NCBI GenBank assembly: GCA_023128855.1
Contig: JAGMDE010000002.1
Location: forward strand, 1 to 32,928
Source: Thermoplasmatales archaeon
GTDB taxonomy: Archaea; Thermoplasmatota; E2; DHVEG-1
DNA length: 32,928 nucleotides
Direction: 5' to 3'
The notes beneath the pieces were generated by a model that saw nothing but the letters and a program-made list of their open reading frames with translations, searched no databases and was not told the DNA's origin. Made by a program: the position numbers and the translations under genes. Within the stretch, counting starts at the first letter, position 1; the number at the start of each line of letters is the position of its first letter. Shown here in pieces: positions 9,166-15,940 of the stretch.

Positions 9166-9237
9166 GCGGGTATGATCTAGTGGTTATGATAGTGGCTTCC
9201 CAAGCCACTCACCCGGGTTCAAATCCCGGTATCCGCA
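9166..9237 (+). tRNA. tRNA-Gly (anticodon CCC), copy 1
   Basis: 72 nt folding as a cloverleaf. The acceptor GCGGGTA pairs with TATCCGC (one G-U pair), the anticodon arm GTGGC-TTCCCAA-GCCAC puts CCC at positions 34-36, and the T arm is CCGGG-TTCAAAT-CCCGG. Discriminator A, no encoded CCA. It differs from copy 2 at 13793 only at position 5. A TTATATTATT box lies about 15-20 nt upstream. Peptidase genes flank it on both sides. Confidence 0.95.
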
Positions 9238-9266
9238 TGTTACTAAAGAAAGGAGAGAGGTTGTTT

Positions 9267-11147
9267 TTATATTAGTTCTAGTAGTCTGGCAAATACTGGA
9301 AATCTATCTAGTAATCCACTAATTAATCTAAATTGAACTGGTCTGTAAACTGGTTTGTTCATTGGATCGATACCATCTTCTGCAGCAAGTGTTGGATCGC
9401 CAAATAATGACCACTCGAGCATTGTTTTCCAATCTGACATTTGAAAACCAGATGAAAATGTGTTGTAATAAGCTGAAATGCTGTTCCCCCATACATCTCC
9501 AAATATCTTTGTGCTAACAAGTTCCTCAAATGATTTGACTTCCATCCATCCAGTGGTTCTAGCTACAATATCTGTTCCGGTAGCTCCATAGCTGATACCT
9601 GATGCTGAATAAACTGCAATGCCTCCTCCGTCTTTCTTGTTAAGATTTTTCCAGCTGAAACAGGTATCTGACTCCGAGTATTTGCTATTTGAACACGACT
9701 TATAAACGCAGACAGGATATTTCATAGGGTTTATCACTAAATATAAGTCAAAATCAAGGTAGAGAAATCCTGTGTAAGGTGAAATCAATGTTTTAGCAGG
9801 AACCCAAGTTTCCTTATCTTTTGGTGGATGTGTCGCAATACTAGCCCAGCTACCATGTCCACAAAAATCAACAAAATCTACTCCGCTTCTGAAACCAGCT
9901 CCAATATTTGGCTTTGTTAAAGTCTCATCTGATGCCCATAAACGAGTTGCAGTATATCCTGGTAGTTTGGTTAATACAACTGTGTTAGCATATTCACCTT
10001 CATTGATACTATCCCCAGTAAAAGAATCTCCCCCCATTTGAAGGATCTTATTGATCATTTTGTTGTGATCTTTATACCAGATTATTTTGTCTATTACAAC
10101 ATTTAATTCATTAACATTGTTACATGGAATTTTTCCAAGATAAACATCTGGATGAACGTCTATATCAGCCATATCTCCAGGAAACTCTGCAAATTTACCG
10201 TCCTCATCAACATCCCAATCTGAAAATCCCATAGTGCTATTATAGATATCTGCAAAGTAAAGATCGCTTGGGAAATAATCTTCATATTCATCAGATTTAA
10301 TCCATGCCTGTCTTACCGGAAATATCTCTTCACCTTCAACACCAGCACCAATAAGAATTACGTATGTAATACCCCATGTTTCAATTGCATCTTTAATATA
10401 GAATTTTATATCTTCTTGCTCGTCAACACCAACACCAGATGGGATTTCATCAAGTGTTACCATAACTGTATTAACTGGTGGAGACAAATCATTTTTATAA
10501 TTAACTAGTCGTTGTAATGCTCCCTCAAACTCAGTTGGTGTTAATATCAACAGGTCATACTCACTAGGAAAAGTAATAGGACTTGCTGGTGGTGTGTAAT
10601 CTACTTTAATTGTAACAAGTTCTGAGTATAAAATTAAGTTTTCCTGTGGTTTATATTGGATCGGTTGAATTGGAATAGTAAGAAAAATAACTCGTTCTCC
10701 ATCCTTAAGTCCAGCTCCAGTTCTGTAACCATATCGTTGTTCTGGATAGATGTCAATACCTAAATATGAAATTTCTTTTTCAGAATTTTTTACATTCATC
10801 GTAATTATAGAATCCGGGTATACTTCGGGTGAGAGTCTAACAGGCTTAGAAATTTTCTTTTCGATAGTATTAGAAAACGTGACCTCAACATTATCAATTA
10901 TTGTTCCTAACGGAAAAGTATAAACTTTTGTAACAACCGGTAATGTTGGTTTACCTGTTTCCCAAGAATTAGTTGTAGCTTCTTCAAGTTCAATTAAAAC
11001 ATAATCCTGTTCTTCATTTATTATTGGTTGTGAAAAAATAATTGTTTCAGATATGAAATCTTCTTTCTCGCTTTCGTTTACGGCAACAGCTCCTAGTCCA
11101 CTAATGACTAAACTTAATAGTATTAATAATGTTATTATTTTCCTCAT
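9267..11147 (-). CDS. Secreted gingipain-like (C25) cysteine peptidase with C-terminal tail
   Basis: The ATG at 11147 follows GGAGG by 9 nt and starts a clear signal peptide (MRKIITLLILLSLVISG); the upstream in-frame codons to 11237 lack one. Product 626 residues. Residues about 20-190 resemble the C25 propeptide (beta-rich). The catalytic domain shows DFCGHGSW with His431 and VYKSCSNSKYSE with Cys485, the His-Cys dyad layout of gingipains (caspase-like fold). Acidic D-x-D-x-D stretches near 310-330 may bind calcium. The end (LISGLLDRFPVFARLLELI) is the shared C-terminal tail. Likely role: extracellular endopeptidase. It is transcribed towards the tRNA at 9166 and lies between the 3' end of that tRNA and a 3' tRNA fragment at 11244-11293. 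Confidence 0.88.
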   Translation of the reverse strand: MRKIITLLILLSLVISGLGAVAVNESEKEDFISETIIFSQPIINEEQDYVLIELEEATTNSWETGKPTLPVVTKVYTFPLGTIIDNVEVTFSNTIEKKISKPVRLSPEVYPDSIITMNVKNSEKEISYLGIDIYPEQRYGYRTGAGLKDGERVIFLTIPIQPIQYKPQENLILYSELVTIKVDYTPPASPITFPSEYDLLILTPTEFEGALQRLVNYKNDLSPPVNTVMVTLDEIPSGVGVDEQEDIKFYIKDAIETWGITYVILIGAGVEGEEIFPVRQAWIKSDEYEDYFPSDLYFADIYNSTMGFSDWDVDEDGKFAEFPGDMADIDVHPDVYLGKIPCNNVNELNVVIDKIIWYKDHNKMINKILQMGGDSFTGDSINEGEYANTVVLTKLPGYTATRLWASDETLTKPNIGAGFRSGVDFVDFCGHGSWASIATHPPKDKETWVPAKTLISPYTGFLYLDFDLYLVINPMKYPVCVYKSCSNSKYSESDTCFSWKNLNKKDGGGIAVYSASGISYGATGTDIVARTTGWMEVKSFEELVSTKIFGDVWGNSISAYYNTFSSGFQMSDWKTMLEWSLFGDPTLAAEDGIDPMNKPVYRPVQFRLISGLLDRFPVFARLLELI

Positions 11148-11243
11148 AATTTGATGCCTCCGCATTATACATAAAGAGTGAAGTATATAAATCTTTATTT
11201 TCAAGTATTTCCAGTTTAAAAATAAGTGATTTATCAAATGAGA

Positions 11244-11293
11244 ATATGGTGTTTCTTAAGCCACTCAGCCTGGTCAAAATCCCGGTATCCGCA
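11244..11293 (+). repeat. Decayed 3' part of tRNA-Gly(CCC)
   Basis: This region matches the intact tRNA from the anticodon arm to the 3' end, with changes in the anticodon stem-loop (TTCTTAA) and T arm. The last 17 nt of the tRNA (AATCCCGGTATCCGCA and one base before) are intact, and identity continues 4 nt past the tRNA end (TGTT), as after the copy at 9166. No 5' half precedes it. Confidence 0.85.
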
Positions 11294-11339
11294 TGTTTAT
11301 TAACTAATTAATTTATTAAGGGAACGCGAGGTGATTTCG

Positions 11340-11888
11340 TTGAGTCTATATATCTCAGATAAGATAAAAATGATAAATGATAATTTGTTAAAAGGTTTAG
11401 ATGGTAAAGACATTGAATCTCTCGAGGCTGCCAAGCCTCCTCTTGAACAATTGACTAATCATATTAGGGAATCTCTACAAGGCAATCTACGTGAATCTGT
11501 TAAAGAGCTTATTAAGAGATTAAAGAGAGATGATCAAATAACTGGTGAGGATTTAAAAACAATTGAGAAATGGATGGTTGGGGATGCTGAATACTATACC
11601 AAGATTGAAACCAATTTTCAAGATTGGGTTAATGAGTGCAAACGATTAAGCAATCTAATAGGTGGTTATAGTTCAGAGACTTATATTGAAAATGAAAGTT
11701 CGTTGTTCACCCTCAATGCTTTATTAATAGATTTGAAATTTACTTTGGAAGATGTAATTCGTTATGTTAGTTTCTCAAACCGAGTTAAGAATTTCATGAG
11801 ATCTGCTAGCTCGGGCACAATTAGCAGCGAAGATAAAAAAGTATTAGCTGACTTAATTGAGCGGCAATTATATTCTGAAGATTTCTGA
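11340..11888 (+). CDS. Helical protein of unknown function, TTG start
   Basis: GAGGTGA at 11328-11334 lies 5 nt before a TTG at 11340, making TTG the likely start; the GTG at 11331 is part of the Shine-Dalgarno itself. Product 182 residues, charged and almost wholly alpha-helical by composition, with coiled-coil-like Leu/Lys/Glu spacing at about 35-80 and 95-160. No signal peptide, membrane segment, cysteine cluster or C-terminal tail is seen, so it is probably cytoplasmic. I do not recognise the family. It is the only gene between the tRNA 3' fragment (ends 11293) and the next tRNA 5' fragment (12000), so it separates the two peptidase-tRNA modules. It could be a passenger, a regulator, or an old resident of the site. 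Confidence 0.7.
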   Translation: MSLYISDKIKMINDNLLKGLDGKDIESLEAAKPPLEQLTNHIRESLQGNLRESVKELIKRLKRDDQITGEDLKTIEKWMVGDAEYYTKIETNFQDWVNECKRLSNLIGGYSSETYIENESSLFTLNALLIDLKFTLEDVIRYVSFSNRVKNFMRSASSGTISSEDKKVLADLIERQLYSEDF

Positions 11889-11999
11889 ATATTTACGTGA
11901 AGTCATTCTAAATTCTCTTATGAAAAAGAAAATTGAAAAACAGTATGCTCCAACGTAACAGATTTTAAAAACAAAAATCATATTTATCTCCTTACTTTT

Positions 12000-12023
12000 G
12001 CGGGTATGATCTAGTGGTTATGA
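12000..12023 (+). repeat. 5' fragment of tRNA-Gly(CCC)
   Basis: 24 nt identical to the first 24 nt of the tRNA at 9166 (begins GCGGGTATGATC, ends GGTTATGA). Like the fragment at 6793, it stops at the end of the D arm. With the tRNA at 13793 it forms direct repeats around the M28 gene. The surrounding 278-nt gap (11889-12166) holds no other gene that I can support. Confidence 0.9.
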
Positions 12024-12118
12024 ACAAACAAAAAGCTCGCAAAAAAAGTGGTGGGATTTTTGACTAAATTACTAAAAGCCATTTTTATTGTTCTTGGCAA
12101 ATCGAGTTTTTAAAAATA

Positions 12119-12131
12119 TTTATATATAAAG
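12119..12131 (+). promoter_or_regulatory. TATA box of the M28 gene at 12167
   Basis: TTTATATATAAAG lies about 40 nt before the ATG and is the strongest TATA match in the gap after the tRNA 5' fragment. The cargo gene therefore appears to carry its own promoter inside the repeat-bounded unit. Confidence 0.5.
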
Positions 12132-12166
12132 ATAACAATATATATTATACTGGTTAGTGAAAATAG

Positions 12167-13744
12167 ATGATTAGGAATAGTTTGTCTAGAAAAGGCTTGG
12201 TTCTGGGAATAATAATCTTGTTTATTGGAATAAGTGTTTTACCGAATATAAGTGGCGGCATCGGAGAAATGAACTGTGTAAACAATGATTTTGGATGTAG
12301 ATCAACCAGCTTTATACCTAATGAAAGTGTATTGGATATCGACTATATTTACAATATAACTAAAGCATTAAGTTATATTATCTTTACCGAATACAACGAA
12401 TCAGCAGGAGAAATTGCAAAAGGAAGAGCTTATGGAACTAAAGGTGAACATCGTGCCGCTAAACTATTACTTGATAATATGACTGACTTAGGGCTTTACA
12501 CCTATAAAGAACAAATAAATAATACAGAAAAATACCCATATTTAACACATGAAATTGAAATTGTTGATTATTATGTTAAAATAGACAATGAGACTGTTGA
12601 TTCTTATATTGCACCGGTATGGATCAAAAACTCTGAAAATAATCATGATTTAAATTATACTTATAATTATAGCAATTTAAAAGTAATTGAACCTCCTCTT
12701 TTTCCAAATTTATATATGATTAAACAAAAAATAAAAGGAGAATTAGAACCTTTTGTAATATTACTAAAAAATAAAGCTTTTTATAATGATGATACTATCG
12801 TAGAGTATTATCCATTTTTAAATAATTTTTATGTAAATTATTATATGATTAGAGTGAGACAGAAAATTGCTACAATAGCATATTCATGGTTATGGAATAA
12901 ACATATGGATTACTGTAAAGGGATATTATTGTATGACATGAATGATAGCTGCTATGATATGAATCTTTTAAAAAATACGAATCGTATGCCATTTATTTTC
13001 ATAAATGGAACTATTGGTAAAAAAATATTAGAGGATTGTGAAAATACTAGAATTGATTTTAAATTAGAGCAAAGATTGAATACTTCTGTTATTAGTTACA
13101 ATGTAATCGGGCAGCTAAATGCTACTGATTCAGATAGTGCAACTATAATTATTGACTGCCTTTACGATTCATGGTGGTGTCAAGGTACTGCAGATGCGGC
13201 CATCGGAATGGCAATGGTAATGGGAATTGCAAAATACTTCTGTGATAATAATATCAAGCCTAAATATAACTTGAAATTTATTGGATTTAGTGGTGAAGAA
13301 CATGGTTTTTGCGCTGGATCAAACTATTATGAAAATATACATAGCGATGAAAATATAAAATATGTTATTGACTTGAATCAACTTGGTTTTTGGCAAAAAA
13401 ACGATGAATTAACACTTAATATTATCTGTAATAAAATAGGTTTCCTAAGTGAAATATGGAAAATAGTAAAACAAGCAAATTATGGAGAAAGAGTAAATAG
13501 CTCAGATAAAGCAATGCCCATTTGGGTGAAGAATGGCGGCCCAAGTAATTCTGGACCTTTTGCTACTAATAGAAGAGATTGTAAAACAGTTTGTTTTTTA
13601 AAAGATGGTGGCTGGAAATTTCATCATAGAGACGGTTTGAACCATACAGAGGGTGATGTTTTAAAATATTTTGATCCAGAAGACGTGAATGTAACTGGCG
13701 AAATAATTCTAAACGTTGTAAAATATTTAGTGACTGATTGGTGA
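12167..13744 (+). CDS. Secreted M28-family zinc peptidase with PA-like domain
   Basis: 525 residues, signal peptide at about 9-30. The order matches the M28 at 5193: N-terminal element (AKGRAYGTKGEHRAA), variable region, PA-like domain (about 248-310), M28 core with CLYDSWWCQGTAD (Leu332 at the usual His ligand, Asp334, Asp343), GFSGEEHG, DLNQLGF and HHRDGLNHTEGD. The C-terminus (YFDPEDVNVTGEIILNVVKY) is the same as in the 5193 paralogue, so these two split most recently. It is the plus-strand cargo of the second tRNA module, between the 5' fragment at 12000 and the tRNA at 13793. Likely extracellular and N-glycosylated, with the same altered metal site as its paralogues. Confidence 0.88.
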   Translation: MIRNSLSRKGLVLGIIILFIGISVLPNISGGIGEMNCVNNDFGCRSTSFIPNESVLDIDYIYNITKALSYIIFTEYNESAGEIAKGRAYGTKGEHRAAKLLLDNMTDLGLYTYKEQINNTEKYPYLTHEIEIVDYYVKIDNETVDSYIAPVWIKNSENNHDLNYTYNYSNLKVIEPPLFPNLYMIKQKIKGELEPFVILLKNKAFYNDDTIVEYYPFLNNFYVNYYMIRVRQKIATIAYSWLWNKHMDYCKGILLYDMNDSCYDMNLLKNTNRMPFIFINGTIGKKILEDCENTRIDFKLEQRLNTSVISYNVIGQLNATDSDSATIIIDCLYDSWWCQGTADAAIGMAMVMGIAKYFCDNNIKPKYNLKFIGFSGEEHGFCAGSNYYENIHSDENIKYVIDLNQLGFWQKNDELTLNIICNKIGFLSEIWKIVKQANYGERVNSSDKAMPIWVKNGGPSNSGPFATNRRDCKTVCFLKDGGWKFHHRDGLNHTEGDVLKYFDPEDVNVTGEIILNVVKYLVTDW

Positions 13745-13792
13745 ATGTTAAATACATTTATTTTAATTCAATTTTTCATAAAACATTAAATT

Positions 13793-13864
13793 GCGGATAT
13801 GATCTAGTGGTTATGATAGTGGCTTCCCAAGCCACTCACCCGGGTTCAAATCCCGGTATCCGCA
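13793..13864 (+). tRNA. tRNA-Gly (anticodon CCC), copy 2
   Basis: 72 nt, 71 identical to copy 1. Position 5 is A here, giving a fully Watson-Crick acceptor stem (GCGGATA with TATCCGC). Anticodon CCC, T arm CCGGG-TTCAAAT-CCCGG, discriminator A, no CCA. It begins 48 nt after the M28 stop codon and is followed 13 nt later by the end of the minus-strand C1A gene. Confidence 0.95.
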
Positions 13865-13877
13865 TAGCTTATTTTAA

Positions 13878-15599
13878 TTAACTATATGGATTACGTTTAG
13901 GTCGCCAGTCGAAATTAATGTAAGGAATCTTTCTATGACCAATATGTCCTTTGATTATTTTTGGTAAGAGTCGTGGCCAGTCATCCCAGTAGTTATTTTT
14001 CCACTTAGTTAAAAAAGCATTGTAAATATATGCTTGTTTGGAGTTATTAATAAAATTGTTATTAGTGATCTGGTTTTTGTTTGATTCAGCTATTTTTATT
14101 CCTATGCTGTTGTTTCTAATTGTGTTTTTTCCATTGATGATATTACTGTTTGATGCGCCCCTAAGATAGATCCCGCATTCTCCATTATCACTTATTATAT
14201 TTCCTGTGATTTTTGAAAAATCACAGCATTGCATCTCTAAGCCAACAGCGGTATTCATCTTGACAGTATTTCCTATTATTTCATTGTTATTTATCCAATG
14301 TGCATAAATTCCTTCTCGATTATTCTGGATGATATTATCTTGTACGATACTCCAGGCATCTTCATAGGCATAATTCAAGAAAAGCCCAATATCATTATTT
14401 TGAATTATGTTATCACGAATTGTTGCATTTGATCTTAAAGTAAGGGTCTTTATCCCAGCATTAAAAGACTGATTTCCACTATTTTGGACTGTAAATCCAG
14501 ATATTCTTACCTGTGGCTCGGAGATTGTTATTACATCTCCGACACCGCCTCCATCAATTATTGTGTTAGATCTATCTTCTCCATCTATTTTGACAGATTT
14601 GTTTACAATGAGGTTTTCATTATAAGTTCCATTCATTACATAGATGGTATATCCTGGGTAGACTTCATTAATAGCCTCTTGAATGGTTTTATAAGGATAC
14701 TCCTTGGTACCGTTCCATGGTCCTGCTGTATTGTCATCATCGACATAGGCAATTGGAAATTGACCGTAAACGCCTGTCAAATAGAATGATTTCTTTTCAA
14801 TGCCACATTCACCATATTTAATATTAAACCAACCCTCGTTCTGCAATTCTGGCCCCCAACTATTTTTAATGATCCAATATCCAGGGTCATCATTATAGCC
14901 CATTATACAAACATAATGTGGGCCCCTTGCAGACCCCCGCCTATGTTGATAAATTCCTTTCTTATATAACGCGAAATCTTCATAGACGAGAAAGTAGGTT
15001 GGAACAGGTCCATTTGTAATTAGTGCAGTTTTAATAACTTCTATATCTTCTGGAAGATAATACCAATCTGAGATTTTTACAGTTCTGTTTTGCCAATCTG
15101 GAGATGTTGTGTTTAAGGGATATTGATATTTATCACGCGGATATGGCCAACATGCCTCATCTGGCATACCATGCTCTTTTAGAAATTTAGTATCAGTTTC
15201 AGGATAAGAACCCCAATCAATTACACCTCCACTAAAAAAGAACAAATGAGCCTCAGAGAGGTCACACCCAAAAGGATAACCAACTTCAATCTGAACCATT
15301 GCTTCAAGGGCAGAGGTCAAAGCAAATGATTCACAACTAGGATAGGCATATTGATTTTTTACTGGCGTCGAAAAATCAATATCACCAGGAATACCATATC
15401 CATTTTCGTCTAAATCAGCAGAGCGCCAACTAAAATATGATGGAAGATCGTCCAATGGTTCTAAATTGATGATTTTTCCTTGTTGAGTTGGTTCTTCAAG
15501 TTTTTCTGATGCAATTTTTATTCCGCTTACAACAGGAAAAATAATGCTTCCAAGTAAAAGAGTTGCAAAAAATATAGATATTAAAGTATTTACTTTCAT
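13878..15599 (-). CDS. Secreted C1A cysteine peptidase fused to a right-handed beta-helix (NosD-like) domain
   Basis: The ATG at 15599 follows TTGGAG by 9 nt; the in-frame TTG at 15614 is part of that motif. Product 573 residues with a signal peptide (about 1-26). The C1A domain (about 60-285) has VKNQYAYPSCESFAL with Cys89, GPHYVCIMGYN with His228 and IKNSWGPE with Asn246, so the triad is present. The residue after the catalytic Cys is Glu rather than the usual Trp, and the first disulfide Cys is missing. From about 290 the chain turns into PbH1-type parallel beta-helix repeats (IQEAINEVYPGYTIYV; repeated N-x-I-x-x-N), like NosD/pectate-lyase folds, perhaps for polysaccharide or wall binding. 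The shared C-terminal tail is absent. It is the minus-strand cargo of the second tRNA module. Confidence 0.88.
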   Translation of the reverse strand: MKVNTLISIFFATLLLGSIIFPVVSGIKIASEKLEEPTQQGKIINLEPLDDLPSYFSWRSADLDENGYGIPGDIDFSTPVKNQYAYPSCESFALTSALEAMVQIEVGYPFGCDLSEAHLFFFSGGVIDWGSYPETDTKFLKEHGMPDEACWPYPRDKYQYPLNTTSPDWQNRTVKISDWYYLPEDIEVIKTALITNGPVPTYFLVYEDFALYKKGIYQHRRGSARGPHYVCIMGYNDDPGYWIIKNSWGPELQNEGWFNIKYGECGIEKKSFYLTGVYGQFPIAYVDDDNTAGPWNGTKEYPYKTIQEAINEVYPGYTIYVMNGTYNENLIVNKSVKIDGEDRSNTIIDGGGVGDVITISEPQVRISGFTVQNSGNQSFNAGIKTLTLRSNATIRDNIIQNNDIGLFLNYAYEDAWSIVQDNIIQNNREGIYAHWINNNEIIGNTVKMNTAVGLEMQCCDFSKITGNIISDNGECGIYLRGASNSNIINGKNTIRNNSIGIKIAESNKNQITNNNFINNSKQAYIYNAFLTKWKNNYWDDWPRLLPKIIKGHIGHRKIPYINFDWRPKRNPYS

Positions 15600-15695
15600 T
15601 TTTAATGTCTCCAAGTTATATAATATTTATAATCAAAGTCATATTTAAATTTATAGTTTTTATTTTATTTTATTTTAATAACGTTTATGATATCT

Positions 15696-15723
15696 GTGGC
15701 TGTGGCCTAGCTATATTGATAGT
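15696..15723 (+). repeat. Possible decayed tRNA-Gly 5' half
   Basis: 28 nt aligning without gaps to the first 28 nt of tRNA-Gly with 18 matches, including CTAG and a final TGATAGT. By eye this is weak and could be chance or a relic of a different tRNA. Its position, 170 nt before a clear tRNA 3' fragment, is what makes it worth marking. Confidence 0.35.
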
Positions 15724-15728
15724 ATCAA

Positions 15729-15881
15729 TTAGTAACGAGTTCTCCGCCGTCTACATGCTTCTCGCCATTTTGTATTGATTTCTTCCATGTATCCAATGGC
15801 AAGGTATTTGTCTAAGTCTCTATTCGTGGTAAGTAAAATTTGAATTGGTGGCTTTTCTCCTGTTGGAAAGTAGCCCTTATA
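15729..15881 (-). pseudogene. Truncated ORF (C-terminal remnant) inside a broken tRNA locus
   Basis: An open frame of 50 codons reads from just after a TAG (15882-15884) to TAA at 15729-15731, with no plausible start codon or Shine-Dalgarno at its beginning; the only ATG is at codon 32. The peptide has a credible coding composition (GYFPTGEKPPIQILLTTNRD near the start, a basic RRRRTRY end). I do not recognise the parent family. It lies between the weak tRNA 5'-half relic and the clear tRNA 3' fragment at 15894, as if a gene was cut when the fragment was placed. This and the tRNA pieces account for the 326-nt gap 15615-15940. Confidence 0.45.
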
Positions 15882-15893
15882 CTAATTCCCTGT

Positions 15894-15914
15894 GTTCAAA
15901 TCCCGGTATCCGCA
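15894..15914 (+). repeat. 3' fragment of tRNA-Gly(CCC)
   Basis: 21 nt identical to the last 21 nt of both intact tRNA-Gly genes (GTTCAAATCC to ATCCGCA). It covers the T loop, T-stem 3' strand, acceptor 3' strand and discriminator. Similarity fades just upstream. With the tRNA at 13793 it forms direct repeats around the C1A/beta-helix gene, in the form of an attachment-site duplication. Confidence 0.9.
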
Positions 15915-15940
15915 CCCATTAAAAATATAAATGTTCTTTT

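Noticed and set aside
6793..9190. Direct repeats as ends of an insertion sequence
   Set aside because: The repeats are tRNA sequence, the interior holds only a peptidase, and no transposase or terminal inverted repeats are seen.
14484..14789. Plus-strand frame of 101 codons
   Set aside because: Antisense to the well-supported C1A/beta-helix gene, no family features and no ribosome site.
6793..15914. tRNA pieces as split (trans-spliced) tRNA genes
   Set aside because: Two intact copies exist, the 5' pieces end before the anticodon and the 3' pieces start after it or are decayed, and no complementary leader sequences join them.
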